Made by a program: the position numbers and the translations under genes
Shown: piece after piece, positions 35,303 through 46,895 of the stretch
Numbering within the stretch: the first letter of the stretch is position 1
How the letters are laid out: every line of letters starts with the position of its first letter
Assembly (NCBI RefSeq): GCF_964656455.1
Contig: NC_135715.1
Span: forward strand, 165,694,437-165,758,436
DNA from: Halichoerus grypus
Taxonomy: Eukaryota > Chordata > Mammalia > Carnivora > Phocidae
Direction: 5' to 3'
Length of the DNA: 64,000 bases
The notes under the pieces: generated by a model
Told to the model about the DNA's origin: nothing
Seen by the model: only the letters and a program-made list of their open reading frames with translations
Database searches by the model: none

Positions 35303-36029
35303 CTGCTGGCTTGCCAGAAAGGAAGGAGAAGGCACAGGCTTTCAGGACTCCCTCAGAGTGAGGGTCTCCTCTCCCCACTTGCAGAGCACAAACGAGATTT
35401 CTGGGACAGCGTGAGCCACTGTGGAAAACCTCCACGGGCTTTGTTCTCAGTATTGGAAAACAGACCTTGTTGCCAACACCTGTAAAAACACTTGGAACAA
35501 TATCACGCAAGGTGAGTAATGTGAAGACTACAAGCTTCGGGGTAAAAATGAGACAATATGATGGAGGGAAGCGAAAACCGAGCATGTTTATTCAATACAA
35601 AAGTAGCGGGGAAAGCCTGCCATCACAGAAAGCATCGCCCACGTGGCGGTGGGCCCCAAGAAGTAACCCCAGAGGAAGGGAAGGTGAACCCCCTCCAACC
35701 TGTCTGCCCAAATTAGAGACGACTCGTTTTGACAATGGACACACTTAGAAAGCCTCCTCTTTCACTCTGCCTCTTTCTGCTCCCACAAGGCACACACCTT
35801 CTCCTTTTATCCTAAATTTATAAAATTCAAAAGAAAATAGGACTTTTTTGAAGATTCAAAATTTGGAAAGTACCCTGAAGCTTCTACAGTTAAGCTGTTT
35901 TTGATTATAAGGAGCAGACATTCCACAAATGTGTTCAGCTCAGATTGGGGGCAAGGGGTGACTGATGTCAGGAGCCACATGAGCTGGTAAGAAAAACATT
36001 CAGTTGAAACCAAGAGCTTTTGTACTCAA
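35303..36029. other. Unique non-coding sequence
   Basis: Nothing recognised. The strong donor-like word CAAGGTGAGTA at 35508-35518 has no convincing upstream acceptor. Confidence 0.45.
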
Positions 36030-36240
36030 TCGATCACACTTATGTAGTGTGCCAGGCACCCTGATAAGCGCTTTACATGTGTTAACTTATTTCTTTCTCA
36101 CAATATCCCTTTGAGGTAGATACTGTACTTGCATCCATTGTACAGATGAGGAAACCAAAGTTAAAAAAAAGATTATGTGCCTTGCCCAAGGTTACAAAGC
36201 TAGCAAGTAAAGAGCCAAGATTTGAACCAAGGTGGGCAAG
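36030..36240 (-). mobile_element. MIR SINE, nearly complete, antisense
   Basis: Reverse-complement MIR in full order: GTGTGCCAGGCACCCTGATA, AGCGCTTTACATGTGTTAAC, GAGGTAGATACTGTACTTG, TACAGATGAGGAAACCAAAG, CTTGCCCAAGGTTACAAAGC, AGCAAGTAAAGAGCCAAGAT and TTTGAACCAAGG. One of the best-preserved MIR copies here. Confidence 0.92.
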
Positions 36241-36317
36241 CTCCAAGGGATGTTCCTATAAGTACTGGTCTAGGCTACTCCATGGGAACCCAAATGGAAT
36301 GGAAGCAGATTAAGGAT

Positions 36318-36475
36318 TCTCCCTTTCTCCCTCCTTCTTCTACCTTTCTCCCCACCTCCTTCTCCCTCTCCTTCTCTCCCTCCACCTTTCTCTTTTCACT
36401 CTTCTCTCTCCACCTCTCTCTGACTCCCTTAGTATTTCTCTTCCCCCTCTTTCGTGTGTCTACTCTTCTCCTTTG
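36318..36475 (+). repeat. Polypyrimidine (CT-rich) tract
   Basis: About 150 bp dominated by C and T (CTCCCTCTCCTTCTCTCCCT type units). The 118-codon plus-strand frame and its minus-strand Arg/Glu/Lys-rich shadow come from this composition. Confidence 0.9.
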
Positions 36476-37436
36476 GCTATTAACCATTTTATTCTTTCTG
36501 TATGCTCAGTGTTGCCCTTTTGTACCCAACAGCTTTTCCTTAATCCTAGTTCCTACTTCCCTTACACCTTCAGCATAGACATGGCCCACTTTGGGTACTG
36601 CAACCTCACATAGCTCACTACCTCACTGGGATTCTTAAGAAAAATCCAACTGTATCTGTCCATTAGGTGCCCCCCAATCTAACTGGTTGTGGCTACCTGT
36701 TGAGTCATAAGGAACTAAATATGGCAGCCTACTCAGGACAGCCGCTGAGATGATGCCTAGTCGGCCAAGTATCACCTTTGCTTTTGACAGAAAAACTGTC
36801 TACTGATTACTTCTGTCACAGGTAAGCCTGCCAGCCAAGTCCCCACCCCTCCCTGGCCCACGCCCGAGCATACGATGCCCCTGGTGTAATAATGCTCACA
36901 CACGTGTCCCTGCACGATGGCAGTAGCTGATGGCAAGTGAATAAACGAGAATCTTGTCTGGCTCCTCCAAGAGAAGACAAATGGGCTGAAGTTACAAGGC
37001 ATATCTGATTGAAATGGAACCTAAGCATCCAGGCATCGGAAGGAGGCAAGAGACGGAGAACCACATCGTTCCGTGAAACTCAGCAGAGACCTGCTTCTTC
37101 AGTAAACCAGAGGTCTCCATCTGTGTTGGGAGTAAAAGCTGGAAATGAGAAAAGAGAAGCCACCCTGGTAAAAAGTCAAAAGGAACTCAGCCTAGGCCAG
37201 GGGTATGCTCGTATTTGAACTAGAAAGAAAATCTCAATTTTCCTGGGAGAAAAGGGAGGAGTTGCTGAGTTACAGCGAGGCTGGGCTCACAGAGCCAGAC
37301 TAAGACATCTTGCTTCGAGCACATGGAGTCTCTGTATCAGACTTCTGTATTCACCGAACAGTGAACCAGTCTCTGCAATAAATATCTGCATTTGCAGGCC
37401 TGAATACATAAAGGTGTTTAGAAAGCAAGTTGCCTA
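36476..37436. other. Unique non-coding sequence
   Basis: No repeat family or gene recognised. A strong donor-like CACAGGTAAGC lies at about 36817-36827 without a paired acceptor. Confidence 0.45.
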
Positions 37437-37452
37437 ACAATTTCTTTTTTTT

Positions 37453-37613
37453 TTTTTTTTTTTTAAAGATTTTATTTATTTATTTGAGAGAGAGAGAATG
37501 AGAGACAGAGAGCACGAGAGGGAGGAGGGTCGGAGGGGCCTCGATCCCAGGACTCCAGGATCATGACCTGAGCCGAAGGCAGTCGCTTAACCAACTGAGC
37601 CACCCAGGCGCCC
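37453..37613 (-). mobile_element. Can-SINE (SINEC), antisense, internally deleted
   Basis: Reverse-complement SINEC with a 20-T run, AAAGATTTTATTTATTTATT, a GA-rich body, CCTCGATCCCAGGACTCCAG and AACTGAGCCACCCAGGCGCC. The body is about 40 bp shorter than its relatives, lost between the GA-rich part and the B-box region. The duplication ACAATTTCTTTTTTTT is seen at 37437-37452 and 37614-37629. Confidence 0.95.
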
Positions 37614-37629
37614 ACAATTTCTTTTTTTT

Positions 37630-38489
37630 AAAGGTGACTCTATTCCAAATAAAGTATTTAAATGATACATTACTATGTTTTCACATAATCCCTTAACAGA
37701 TTTGAACAGAGTTATGATAATGCTGGACAGGTGTTAGTATCTTTATCCCAGCATTCCACACCCTGCAAGAGCACTCAGCCTTCCTTCTAGAAATTTTGCT
37801 CTCTTCTTTAATACCCTGAATTACTGCAAACAGATTTTCCATATACTTAGAGAACAAAAATATTTTTCTCATTAAAAATAGAATCACAACAGGCACATAG
37901 ACAGATATCTAAACAAAGCCCCCCCCCCATCTCATATCTGGGTAGCTAATCTATTTTCCAGTACGGCCGCAAACACCTAACAAGCTATCCTACCACTAAA
38001 TCAGAATTCATGGCACTAGTAGAATGTGTTGATGATTAACCTTGTCAACTTATTTCTTAAATAACCCCTCCTCGTTTATGCCATGGTAGTAAAAGGTTCC
38101 CCTCTCGCGTGCGGGAAGTCCAGAATGAAAGTGGGTTGTTGCCATGGCAACAGAATACAAGGCAGAGAACTCCAGAGAAAGGGGAGGTCTCTACACCCAA
38201 GGCCACAGCCACAAGAAAGCCCCAGGCCCCGGAGTGGTAGCAGCAAAGAGAAGCAACCTGCTATGACTTCACCCGGCCAGATGGCCTGCTGTTGACACAC
38301 GGTTCCCCCCAACTGTTAATTCTTTGCATAACTCCGGATCATTCAGTCAAAGGAAAATGAAGAATTCACCAAAATAGGCCCTGATATACTTATCAGGTTT
38401 TCTCTTTGAACAGCCTAGCATTGGCAACTTTCTCCAAACACTTAACACAGAGCCTTACACATAGAAGCCACTTCAGAAGGGTGCATTTA
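37630..38489. other. Unique non-coding sequence holding an X-box
   Basis: Apart from the RFX-type palindrome at 38138-38151 I recognise nothing. A C-run lies at 37920-37928. The stretch at 38415-38470 may be a MIR scrap. Confidence 0.45.
38138..38151. promoter_or_regulatory. Perfect palindromic X-box (RFX-type site)
   Basis: GTTGCCATGGCAAC is an exact 14-bp palindrome and matches the consensus of a symmetric RFX-family X-box (GTTNCC plus GGNAAC half sites). It lies in unique sequence, outside any repeat I can identify. RFX factors bind such sites in ciliary, neural and MHC class II promoters and enhancers. No gene start is visible nearby, so a distal element or chance are the options. Confidence 0.5.
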
Positions 38490-39220
38490 GCTATTTACTG
38501 GATCCCTCCTTGAGCCAGGTATTGCTCAAGACACAGAGAGGAAGAAGACAAGTTGCCCCTCCTCAGAGAGCTCCCTGTTCAGTGGGTAGACATGCATATA
38601 TGATCAAGACTCACGCAACCTTACGTGCCAGCCTGATGTCACAGCCTTGCCCAGGGTCGGGGGCGGGGAGATTCAGAAGACAGGCATACCCTGGAGGAGA
38701 ACGCAAGAAAGGGGAGTAAGGGGGACAGGGTACGTGCCACATGATCTGAGTCCTGAAGGACGAATAAGGAGCTAAGGGTGTTCCTTGTTTGTTTGTTGTT
38801 TGTTTTTGTCTGCTTGCTCTGAGGTGCTCCTAGCAGAGAGGTGGCGAGAGCAAAGGCCCAAAGGTAAACAGCAGCACCATCCCTGCTGGGAAAGCATAAG
38901 CAGTTTGCTATTTGGAACAAGAATGTGCAAGGCAGGGAGTTGCAGGGGCTGAAGCTGGAGACACAGGTAACTGGAGTGTTGACAGAGCATGGAAATCCCT
39001 CCCCTGGGGGATCCTGGACTTTAGTTTCTGGACAATGGGGGCACCAACATGGCAAAACCTGCTTTCTGGAAGGACCGTTCGTAACAGTGTGGAGACTTGC
39101 TTAGCAGATAACATTGTAATCAAGAAGCCCAGTTCCAAGCCTGCTCCAGAACATCGAGACAAGAGACAATAAGAGCCTGAATCAGAGTAGGGTCTTAAGG
39201 ATGGGAAGGGTGAGGATAGA
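38490..39220 (-). mobile_element. LINE-2 fragment, antisense
   Basis: Reverse-complement L2 with strong divergence: ACTGGATCCCTCCTTGAGCC, CAGAGAGCTCCCTGTTCAG, GAGTCCTGAAGGACGAATAA, GAGCAAAGGCCCAAAGGTAA and GGAACAAGAATGTGCAAGGC. A (TTTG)n stretch at about 38785-38810 interrupts it. Confidence 0.7.
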
Positions 39221-42200
39221 TTCTAGAAACACTGAGTAAGTAAAATCACATAGCTCCTCAGCATGACTCACCTCCCCAAATCCCAAAGACACAAATCTCC
39301 ATCCTCCTCTCCATACTAATTTTAACACTTAAAAAAACCTGGACAAAAAAAGGATAAGATTGGCAGCCACTGATGCACCTTCCATAGTACATAGCTTATA
39401 CATTCATTGAACCACTTAAAATGATCGTACTCACTTTACACCCTATTGGCTGAGTTGATGGACAGGCAAAAATATTTCTTTCTTGGATTTATTCCAGTAC
39501 ACTGTTTCCCATCATTATTGGTCATGGGGGTCAGAAAAAGAAAGGAGATTTTTAGAAAGATTCTGAACAATATATCAATGCCAACTCAGAGTGACAGGCA
39601 AAACAAAACAGATAATGTTTCGTGTTGAGATAGGATCATTCCTTTGAGGCTCTCCTGGTTTCACAGTGAATATTAATTTTTAGAGCATTCCTATAAAGTA
39701 GACAAGTGGCAAAGGGGGTTGGCTCCATTTCAGTGGGGAAAAAAGAAAAGATGCTGGTGCCTGGAGAGATGAACTGATTTATCGGAGGCAAGGCTAGCTG
39801 GAGGCAAGCCTGAGGACAGAGTTTGGGCTTCTCGGTTTCCTCTCCCGGTTTTATCATTTTAACCTGTCCTAATGAGGTCATTGTATTTAACATAGCCTAT
39901 CCAGATCTCATCTGAAAAGAGGAAGCAAAGACCTGGGTAATTTTCCAGATAATTTCTTTAAAAGAGAAAAAGCAACCTCTCTTTCCTCCAAATTGTTTAT
40001 AATTGGTGCAATACAGGAAGTCTCACTGCTTTTTAATGAGTTCCCAAACTCAAATTCTCCCATTTAAATTTTTTTTTTTTTGAAATCTGCATTTGCCTGA
40101 AATATCTCAGTAATTCGAGTGAAAGGGAGGTTTTGCCTAAATTATGAAAATGACCTCAATTTGCTTCTTGGTGTAGCTAAGGGACGAGTGGGCATTGCAG
40201 GGTGGTACCTGGGCTGCAGGAACCGAGCCCTTTCCCCGTGGTGACCCGAGGTACGTGGACCCCTTTTGGAGCTGGAATGGGGACGGAGGGGAAACCGCAT
40301 GCTGGAGTTTGACACTATGATTCTTTCTGTCCTCCATTAGAAATGCGTAGATCATTTTGTATGTACCAGGACTGCGACAGACACCACCTGCTTTGTTTCA
40401 CTTTTACGTAGGTAGAAACGTAAGACTTACACTGGCAACTGGAAGAAATGACTCCGTTCTTACTAGAAGGTCAGCCTTGGACTCTGTTTATTTATATATA
40501 TATATTTATTTGGTGGGTAAACTGAGCTAGGAACGATGAGGCAAGGAAAGGATAGCATTGCTTGCTTTTTTGCCAAAGCACATGTCCCCGCTCTTTGTCT
40601 GACTTTAGTCCCTGCTCTCTGCACGCTGCTTTTGCGCTGCCTCACTCAGCCACTCTCCCCTCGCTCCTTTCTTCTTGTACCTCTCCAGATAGAGTCACAT
40701 GCCTCTGGGTGAAAAGCTTGGATTACAGTGTGGTCCACGGGCAACAGTTCAGGCGAAGAGAAGGAGCCCTATCCCGAAGCAGTTTTGGAGGCAAACGATG
40801 AGTCTAAGGGGACCCCAAGAGTTTGCCTTTTTACTGGGGCTCACAGACAAAAGCTTCAGATCTTGACTATGAACAGAGGCAGCTCCTCGTGGCTGGCGTG
40901 CGGGCTGTCCGGCCGCTCCCTGCAGTCAGAAGAGCCGACAACAAAAGATGCTCGCCAGGCCACCCTGATTCCCAGCCGCCGGAGTGTCCAGGTGTCTTAT
41001 ACACGCTGCTCCCCACCCCTCCCCATCCTGCCGGGCTCTTGCACACACACCCGGCATGGAGTTCGCGCTCTTCTGCGGGCACATGTCTCCCCAAAGGAGG
41101 GCCCCTTTCTGAGATGGAATCACTTCATTTTCACACCCTAAACAATTACACATGATTTCCCCAAATGTGAGAGTAGTCAGCAGACTCTATCCAAATAATG
41201 GGCTGTAAGGCGGAGAGAAACGGAGGGAGGTGGGAGATGCAGGGGAGGGGGGGAGGAAGGCAGAGGCTCCGGAGTCTTTGTTTCTCTCCCATCCGGCTGG
41301 GAGCCAGAGGCGAATCGAAGAGACCTATCCTTTGTCCACTGATCTGACAGTCATCCCATGTTCCCACTCGGCAAAATCAAAGTGGAATGCATTCACACAT
41401 TCATGTCCATTGCTCCAAAGGTGACTGAGAAATCTAAGGCTTCCTGTGCTTAGTGGAGGCAGGATTTCCACGCAGCATTGCTGTTTTCAAGGTCACAATA
41501 CAATGGAGAGTTCCGCTTGCTCCACTAGAGTCTGTCATTGTTAGCACTCTCCTCGTCCTCCAAGGAGACCAAAAGCATGTGCTCTGTGGCTTTAAGGGAA
41601 GAGAGAATCCTTCCCAGGCTCTCTCTATCAAGTCTAGTTAGGTTTTAGCATGTAAAGTTCCAAGCCATAAATAATTCAAAAGGCATGAAGAAGATTTTCT
41701 TCATTCTCCATCTATCCCTACACACAACACACCCCCCTCCCCTTTCTGGCTTATAACAAATGCTAATTTAATCAACTGGCAGTAAATTGCACTGGTTGCT
41801 GACTCATGCCAGACACAGCCCCTATGGACTTGACAGAGCTTTGCCATCCCATTTGGAAATGAACAATAAAGAAGTGCAGTTCTGAGCTGTCCACCTTTCT
41901 CCTTCTGTCCTCCTTTGTCTCCTCCTTTTCCTCTCCCCTCCCCCCAAAAGGATCCTTCACAAATGGATCCCTGATGTACACGCAGGCAATTCACATCGCA
42001 GCCACGCTGCTGGCAAGGGTCTGTGCTCGGTGCAAGTCCTGTGGCCTCCCGGCCACCGCTGATGGCGGGGAGTCCCTAGTGCTCCTGAAGCCTGCTGGCT
42101 AGATAAAGCCTGAGCTGCAGGGGGAGGGAGGCGGGGGACCAAGAATAAGGGTGGGAAGCCGAGTGAGGCAGAAAGCCCTTGTTATCCAAGCTGTGAAAAC

Positions 42201-43669
42201 ATGTGTGTCAGGAGGCTCTCGGAAACCCCATAGACAGTGCTGGGCTGGAAGCAGACGATCCGATGGAGAGTCTTTTCTCCTCACCAAGCCAGCGGGAGTG
42301 AGGCTCCTAGACTCCTGGGGACAGCTGGGAATGGAGGGGTGGGGGCAGGAACTTCCTTAGAGACAAGACAAGAGAAGCAGGTGGAGGGCTGGGGTCAGAG
42401 AAGATGGGGCAGGAAGAAATGTCCCCAAAAGAAAATGACCAAGAGAAAAGAAAATATCTATGGGAAGCCTAGAGTCTATTTCCTCTTCCTTTTGCTCTTT
42501 TATTTTAGCTATAAATATTTATCTTATAAAGAAACATTCTCCATCCCCACCCCAGAGGGATTCCTTGAAAACCTTCCCCATTGAGATCATCCAAATATTT
42601 GCTGAGCACTAACGTATAGGAAGGAAATGGAAGGTTGTTTACCCTCTTGTCTTCAAATGGCCACAAAGCACTTAGAGTGTTCCAAGCCCCATCATGCCCG
42701 TTATTCTGTTTGCTTTCTCCTTCTGACCGCCCCCTGAAGGACACAGCTGGTAGCATTCGGCCCTTCTACAGACAGGCTGGGCTCCGTGCACAAGCTGGTA
42801 GATGGCACAGTCACCGCTGATGAAGCTCCACAACTTTGGGGTCACCGGGGAGCCAAGAAAGAATGGCCCAGCGTGGGGGAGGCTTCTGCGTCCAGCACAC
42901 AGCATTCTAACGGACGCGCTTCCCTGACAAGAGTGGAAGGCGTGGTTCACTCTGTCCTTACTTGACCAGAAGGCCCCGCATGGGAGGCTGCCTCAGTGCC
43001 TCGCCTGTGAACTCCTGGGGCGGTCATAAATAAACGCGGGGCCTGGTATGGCTTCTTGGCTAAACGTTTGCACAGTAACTCAAATGAGGCAGCAGACATG
43101 AGTCAGGAGGGAGAAATACGCTGAAGAAGGGGGGCGCGGGCTGCTCAAGCCTGCGAGATGGTACTTTACCCGGAGACACTTGCTGGGTCTCCCAGGACAG
43201 ACTGCAAGCCCTCCGCCTCCACTGCACCACCTGCCAGAGCCATTTGCAAGCAGCCTGTAAGAGTCGCTCAGTGAGCCAGTGGCCTGTCCGTACTCCATGC
43301 ACGAGGCCAACCAGGACCTTGCACGTTGCTGAGAGGGGCAATAAAAAGACACTAAATATTTTATCTATTTGGAACAGTCACAATTTGAATGAGGGCTTCT
43401 GTACAGCTGAGAACTTGAAGCTCAGGGATGACCTTGGATCTGCAAGGTTAGGGCCGGTGGAAATATGAAAAGACAATAGTTACTTAATTCCAGTGATCGT
43501 TGTTACGTGTTGAGTAATCAGTGGATCTCCAGATTTATCCTTGCCTCCCAGAGACAGGGCACCGGCAGCGGGTGGCCAGAGGTTATCAAGCCTCCATGAT
43601 ACGCTTTGTTTTCTCCAGGGGACAGTGAAGAGAGGGGCTTCTTCCAGCTGTGATATGCCACCGTCCCAG
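39221..43669. other. Long stretch without recognised gene
   Basis: About 4.4 kb of mostly unique sequence. Low-complexity spots are a T-run at 40069-40081, (TA)n at about 40494-40504 and G-runs at about 41235-41252. The part from about 40850 to 41060 carries more CpG than its surroundings by eye, but not as a clear island. Overlapping frames at 40728-41155 (up to 137 codons) have no domain. A weak MIR or L2 scrap may lie at about 42588-42690. Confidence 0.4.
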
Positions 43670-43722
43670 GGTCTGAAGTAAAAGTATGTGCTGAATGAAT
43701 GAATGAATGAATGATTGCCTTC
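43670..43722 (+). repeat. (TGAA)n tract, probably an L2 tail
   Basis: GTATGTGCTGAATGAATGAA followed by further TGAA units. The sequence before it resembles the L2 3' terminus, but too little remains to be certain. Confidence 0.6.
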
Positions 43723-43810
43723 CTTCCTTTGTTCGTTCATAATAAAGCTCAGGGCTGCCCAGAACTTGGACTTCTCCATTAAGTCTGTCTCCCTCAACTC
43801 CTTCAACAAT

Positions 43811-44191
43811 TATGTTAACTTGCTCAGGCTGTCACAGCAAAGGAGCACAAACCCACGTGGCTTAAACAACAGAAATGTCTTTTCTCACAGTTCTGGAGGC
43901 TGGAAGTCCAAGATCAAGGTGCCGGCAGAGTTGGTTTCTCCTGAGGCTTCTCTCCGGCACGTGGATGGCTGTCCTGTCTTCACACGGTCTTCCCTCTGTG
44001 TGTGTCTGTGTCCCCATCTCCTCTTCTTATACAGAGACGAGGCCCCGTGGAGTAGGGCCTACCCATATGACCTCATCTTACCTTAATTACCCTTTTAAAG
44101 GCTCTATTTCCAAATGCAGTAACATTTTGAGGTCCTACGGTTTAGGACTTCAACATGTGAATTTGGGGAGCACACAATTCAGCCCGTAAAG
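43811..44191 (-). mobile_element. Solo LTR, MLT1/MaLR-like, antisense
   Basis: Plus-strand reading gives the reverse complement of a MaLR-class LTR: AACTTGCTCAGGCTGTCACA, GTGGCTTAAACAACAGAAAT, CTCACAGTTCTGGAGGCTGG, AAGTCCAAGATCAAGGTGCC, TATGACCTCATCTTACCTTA, TTTAGGACTTCAACATGTGA and CACAATTCAGCCCGTAAAG. No internal region. Confidence 0.87.
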
Positions 44192-45040
44192 ACAATTATG
44201 ATTTCTGTGTCTCAGGACCCAGTATGTTAGTCTTTATCTGCATAAACCCTTTGGTAAGCGCAGCCCCTGGCCCTGACACGGAAAGACCCAGATCTGCCCC
44301 TGCTGTCTCCTTACCTACAGCACCACCACTCCACCCACCCACCAAGGGGAGACCAAATAATTCCACAACATTTCAGGCAGTAACAGAAAAGAAGGTATTT
44401 TTTTAAGTACTAATTTTTGAGCCAGTTGTTTTCCTGATGAAGGAAGGAGGGCAGCAAGAATAAGTATCCTGGGGGGCTATCAACCATTTACCCTTTATTT
44501 CTCAGTTCCTGCAGGCAGATTCCCTCCCGTCTGTGGCCCATCCCTTGGCATGAAGGCGGCTTCTGCCTGGCTGTCTCCGAATCAACACCACCTTTGAGCA
44601 GGCTCTTTTGGCCATAGAATGAGGTTCCATTTGTTTTGAACATAGATGGGGATTCAGCACTTGACCAACACAAGTTGCAGGAAAACTCCACGTGTCAGGT
44701 TTATACCTGACCCCATGGTGTCTTGTTCTTCCTCCAGGGTCCTCCCAGATCCCAACAGCAGCCTTTTCACCATTGCCCCAGCCAAAAGTCACTTTAAGGA
44801 GGCTCTTTTCCTACTTCCTGAAGCATAGGCCTATACCATTTGAAACTTATCCCTGCTAGAGAAGTCAACATCCACCCATGTCCAGGACAGGGATGCTGAG
44901 ACCTCTCAGGCAGTGACTTTTGGCCTCATCACTATGGAAGAGTGAAATGGATAAGAGTCAACAAAGAATATTCCTATGTCATTTTTTAATGTTTCAAAAT
45001 CTCCCATTTAAAATTGTTCTTCTGGTCCTAAATGCATGCT
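44192..45040. other. Unique non-coding sequence
   Basis: No gene or repeat family recognised. Confidence 0.45.
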
Positions 45041-45111
45041 ATGTATATGCGTGCATGCATGTGTATGTATATGTGTGCATGTGTGTGTGTGCGTGTGTGT
45101 GTGTGTGTGTT
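45041..45111 (+). repeat. (TG)n microsatellite, compound
   Basis: Alternating purine-pyrimidine sequence: ATGTATATGCGTGCATGCAT, then GTGTGTGTGTGCGTGTGTGT. Likely length-variable, and a candidate for Z-form DNA. Confidence 0.93.
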
Positions 45112-45464
45112 GCTGTTGTTGTGTTGTTTGACATCCTCCTCTGAGCCTGCACGCTGGAGGTGTGACAAATTGGGTCTTTCAATTCATATGTCCATTGAAT
45201 TCTAGAAATGCACACTGCTAGGTTTTAAGAGCATCTCCCGGTAAGTTAAATCAGAAGTAGATACTGATGCTGATATAAAGCCAAGCAGACAAGGAAAAGT
45301 AATTGTAAGAAAGGGGTGGGAAAACATCTCCCATTTGTCCTCTTCTTAGCTCATAATTCAAACCTACATTTCTAAATATTTTAAAATATTACAGTAAGAA
45401 AGTCTTAATTGACCAAGATTCCAAGTCAAAGAGTCTAACCGCAATGAACTAATGCTATTGGTTT
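45112..45464. other. Unique non-coding sequence
   Basis: Nothing recognised beyond a short (TTG)n next to the microsatellite. Confidence 0.45.
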
Positions 45465-46010
45465 CTCCACTGTGCACAGGGCACAGAGCTGTACGCTGGG
45501 CGAGAGTTGGACATGCACATCCCTGTCCTCTGGGATCATGGAATCAGAGTAAGGAAACACAGACACATAAACCACAATTAATGACAGAAAGCAGGAAAAG
45601 CTGATCGCTTCCAACTAAGTGGGACAGACTCTCGGTGCTATTGGGTTTTGGAGGCGGGAATGATGGCCTCAGTGAAAGGGTCTCAGAGGAGGTGCCACGT
45701 GAGCCAGATTAGGGACTTAGATCTGGTCCTAAAAGCAGGAGGGACTCACTGAAGACTCCCAAGCAGGGGAATGACATTCTAACAAAACCGATGTCAGGTG
45801 AGTGCCCGGCACAGGATGTGCTGGTGCAGGTGGAAGCAAGGCTGAGAAACCAGCTTGCAGACTCTGGCGGTGGCCCAGGCACCAGCGACTCCCACCTGAG
45901 CTGAGGGTTGGCAGCGGTGAGAAGAGGGGGAGAGAGATGCTCAGGCGCCATGAAGAAAGAACAGGCAGAACGTTGAATCTTACTGGTTGTGAAGGACAGG
46001 GTCCAGGGTC
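45465..46010 (-). mobile_element. LINE-2 fragment, antisense
   Basis: Reverse-complement L2 order: GTCCTCTGGGATCATGGAAT, GGTCTCAGAGGAGGTGCCAC, CCCAAGCAGGGGAATGACAT, GGTGGAAGCAAGGCTGAGAA, GCGGTGGCCCAGGCACC and GAACGTTGAATCTTACTGG. Diverged, no coding capacity. It ends beside a small GGGTCCA triplication at about 46000-46017. Confidence 0.75.
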
Positions 46011-46707
46011 CAGGGTCCTGAGCACGGGCCAGCTCTCATAGGAAGACAGCTGTCCAGAGGGATGGTCTAGTCCTGGCTGGGCAGCTTTCACCTCCTCACC
46101 TTCCCCGCACCCTAGAAACGGCAGAATCACCCACACGCCAACCTCCCCAGTGGGAGTCCCGGGTCAAACCCAAGAATGCAGCCCTGCCCTCTCTGAACAG
46201 ACAGGAAGAATGTTCAGAGCACAGGGATTAATTATGTAAGGCCAGTTTTCAAACAGAAGTCCCAGAGCTCCCTCTTGGCCTTTGTAATCCCCTCAGCTTC
46301 AACCCCAAAACCAGACCTCCACCCTGATTTTACTGAAGTGGACATAGTCTGGCTATGACCTTGGATCATTCAGACTTCAGATCACATACCCCTGTCCCCC
46401 GTTGGATTTTGTCGTGATTTTGTGTTGGCCCTGTTAAGCATGCAGGGTCTTCTCTGCCCCTTCCAACAGCCCTTATTTCTATCTGAACCTCGCATATGAT
46501 CCCGGGAGTCACATGGTCTAGGTTGAACTCATGAGGGCATCGCATCCGCCTGGCCTTGTTGACATATTTCAGCTCCCGGTTCAAATGTCCCCTGAAGCCA
46601 GACACCTCTAGACTTTTCATTTATATGAAATAACTTTCCTTTATTGTCTGACTTCTGTATTTTGTTCCTTGAACTTAAAAAGCCCCTGGTACAGGCGCTC
46701 CGTGTAA
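46011..46707. other. Unique non-coding sequence
   Basis: Nothing recognised. Confidence 0.45.
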
Positions 46708-46895
46708 TTGTATCATTGTGGAAAGGGCTCTGGGAAGGAAGGCAGAGCACTGTCCCTCGAGGTCCCACTTTCGCATGAACTGGCCCAGTGACCTTTGCCT
46801 ACGTTCTTTGTCTCTCTGGGCTTCAGCTTGTTCAGGGGTACCTGTCGGGCCATACAAGCCGATCTCTACCGATCCTTCTAGCTCTGGCGACCTGA
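46708..46895 (+). mobile_element. MIR SINE remnant
   Basis: ATTGTGGAAAGGGCTCTGGG, CCCAGTGACCTTTGCCTACG, TGTCTCTCTGGGCTTCAGCT and CCGATCCTTCTAGCTCTGGC fit the MIR subtype that ends in CCTTCCAGCTCT. Divergence is moderate. Confidence 0.75.

Noticed and set aside
36222..36578. 118-codon Ser/Phe/Leu-rich frame
   Set aside because: Produced by the polypyrimidine tract.
40728..41155. Overlapping plus-strand frames in a CpG-richer patch
   Set aside because: Two different frames are open over the same bases, which points to composition and not coding; CpG enrichment is too weak for an island.
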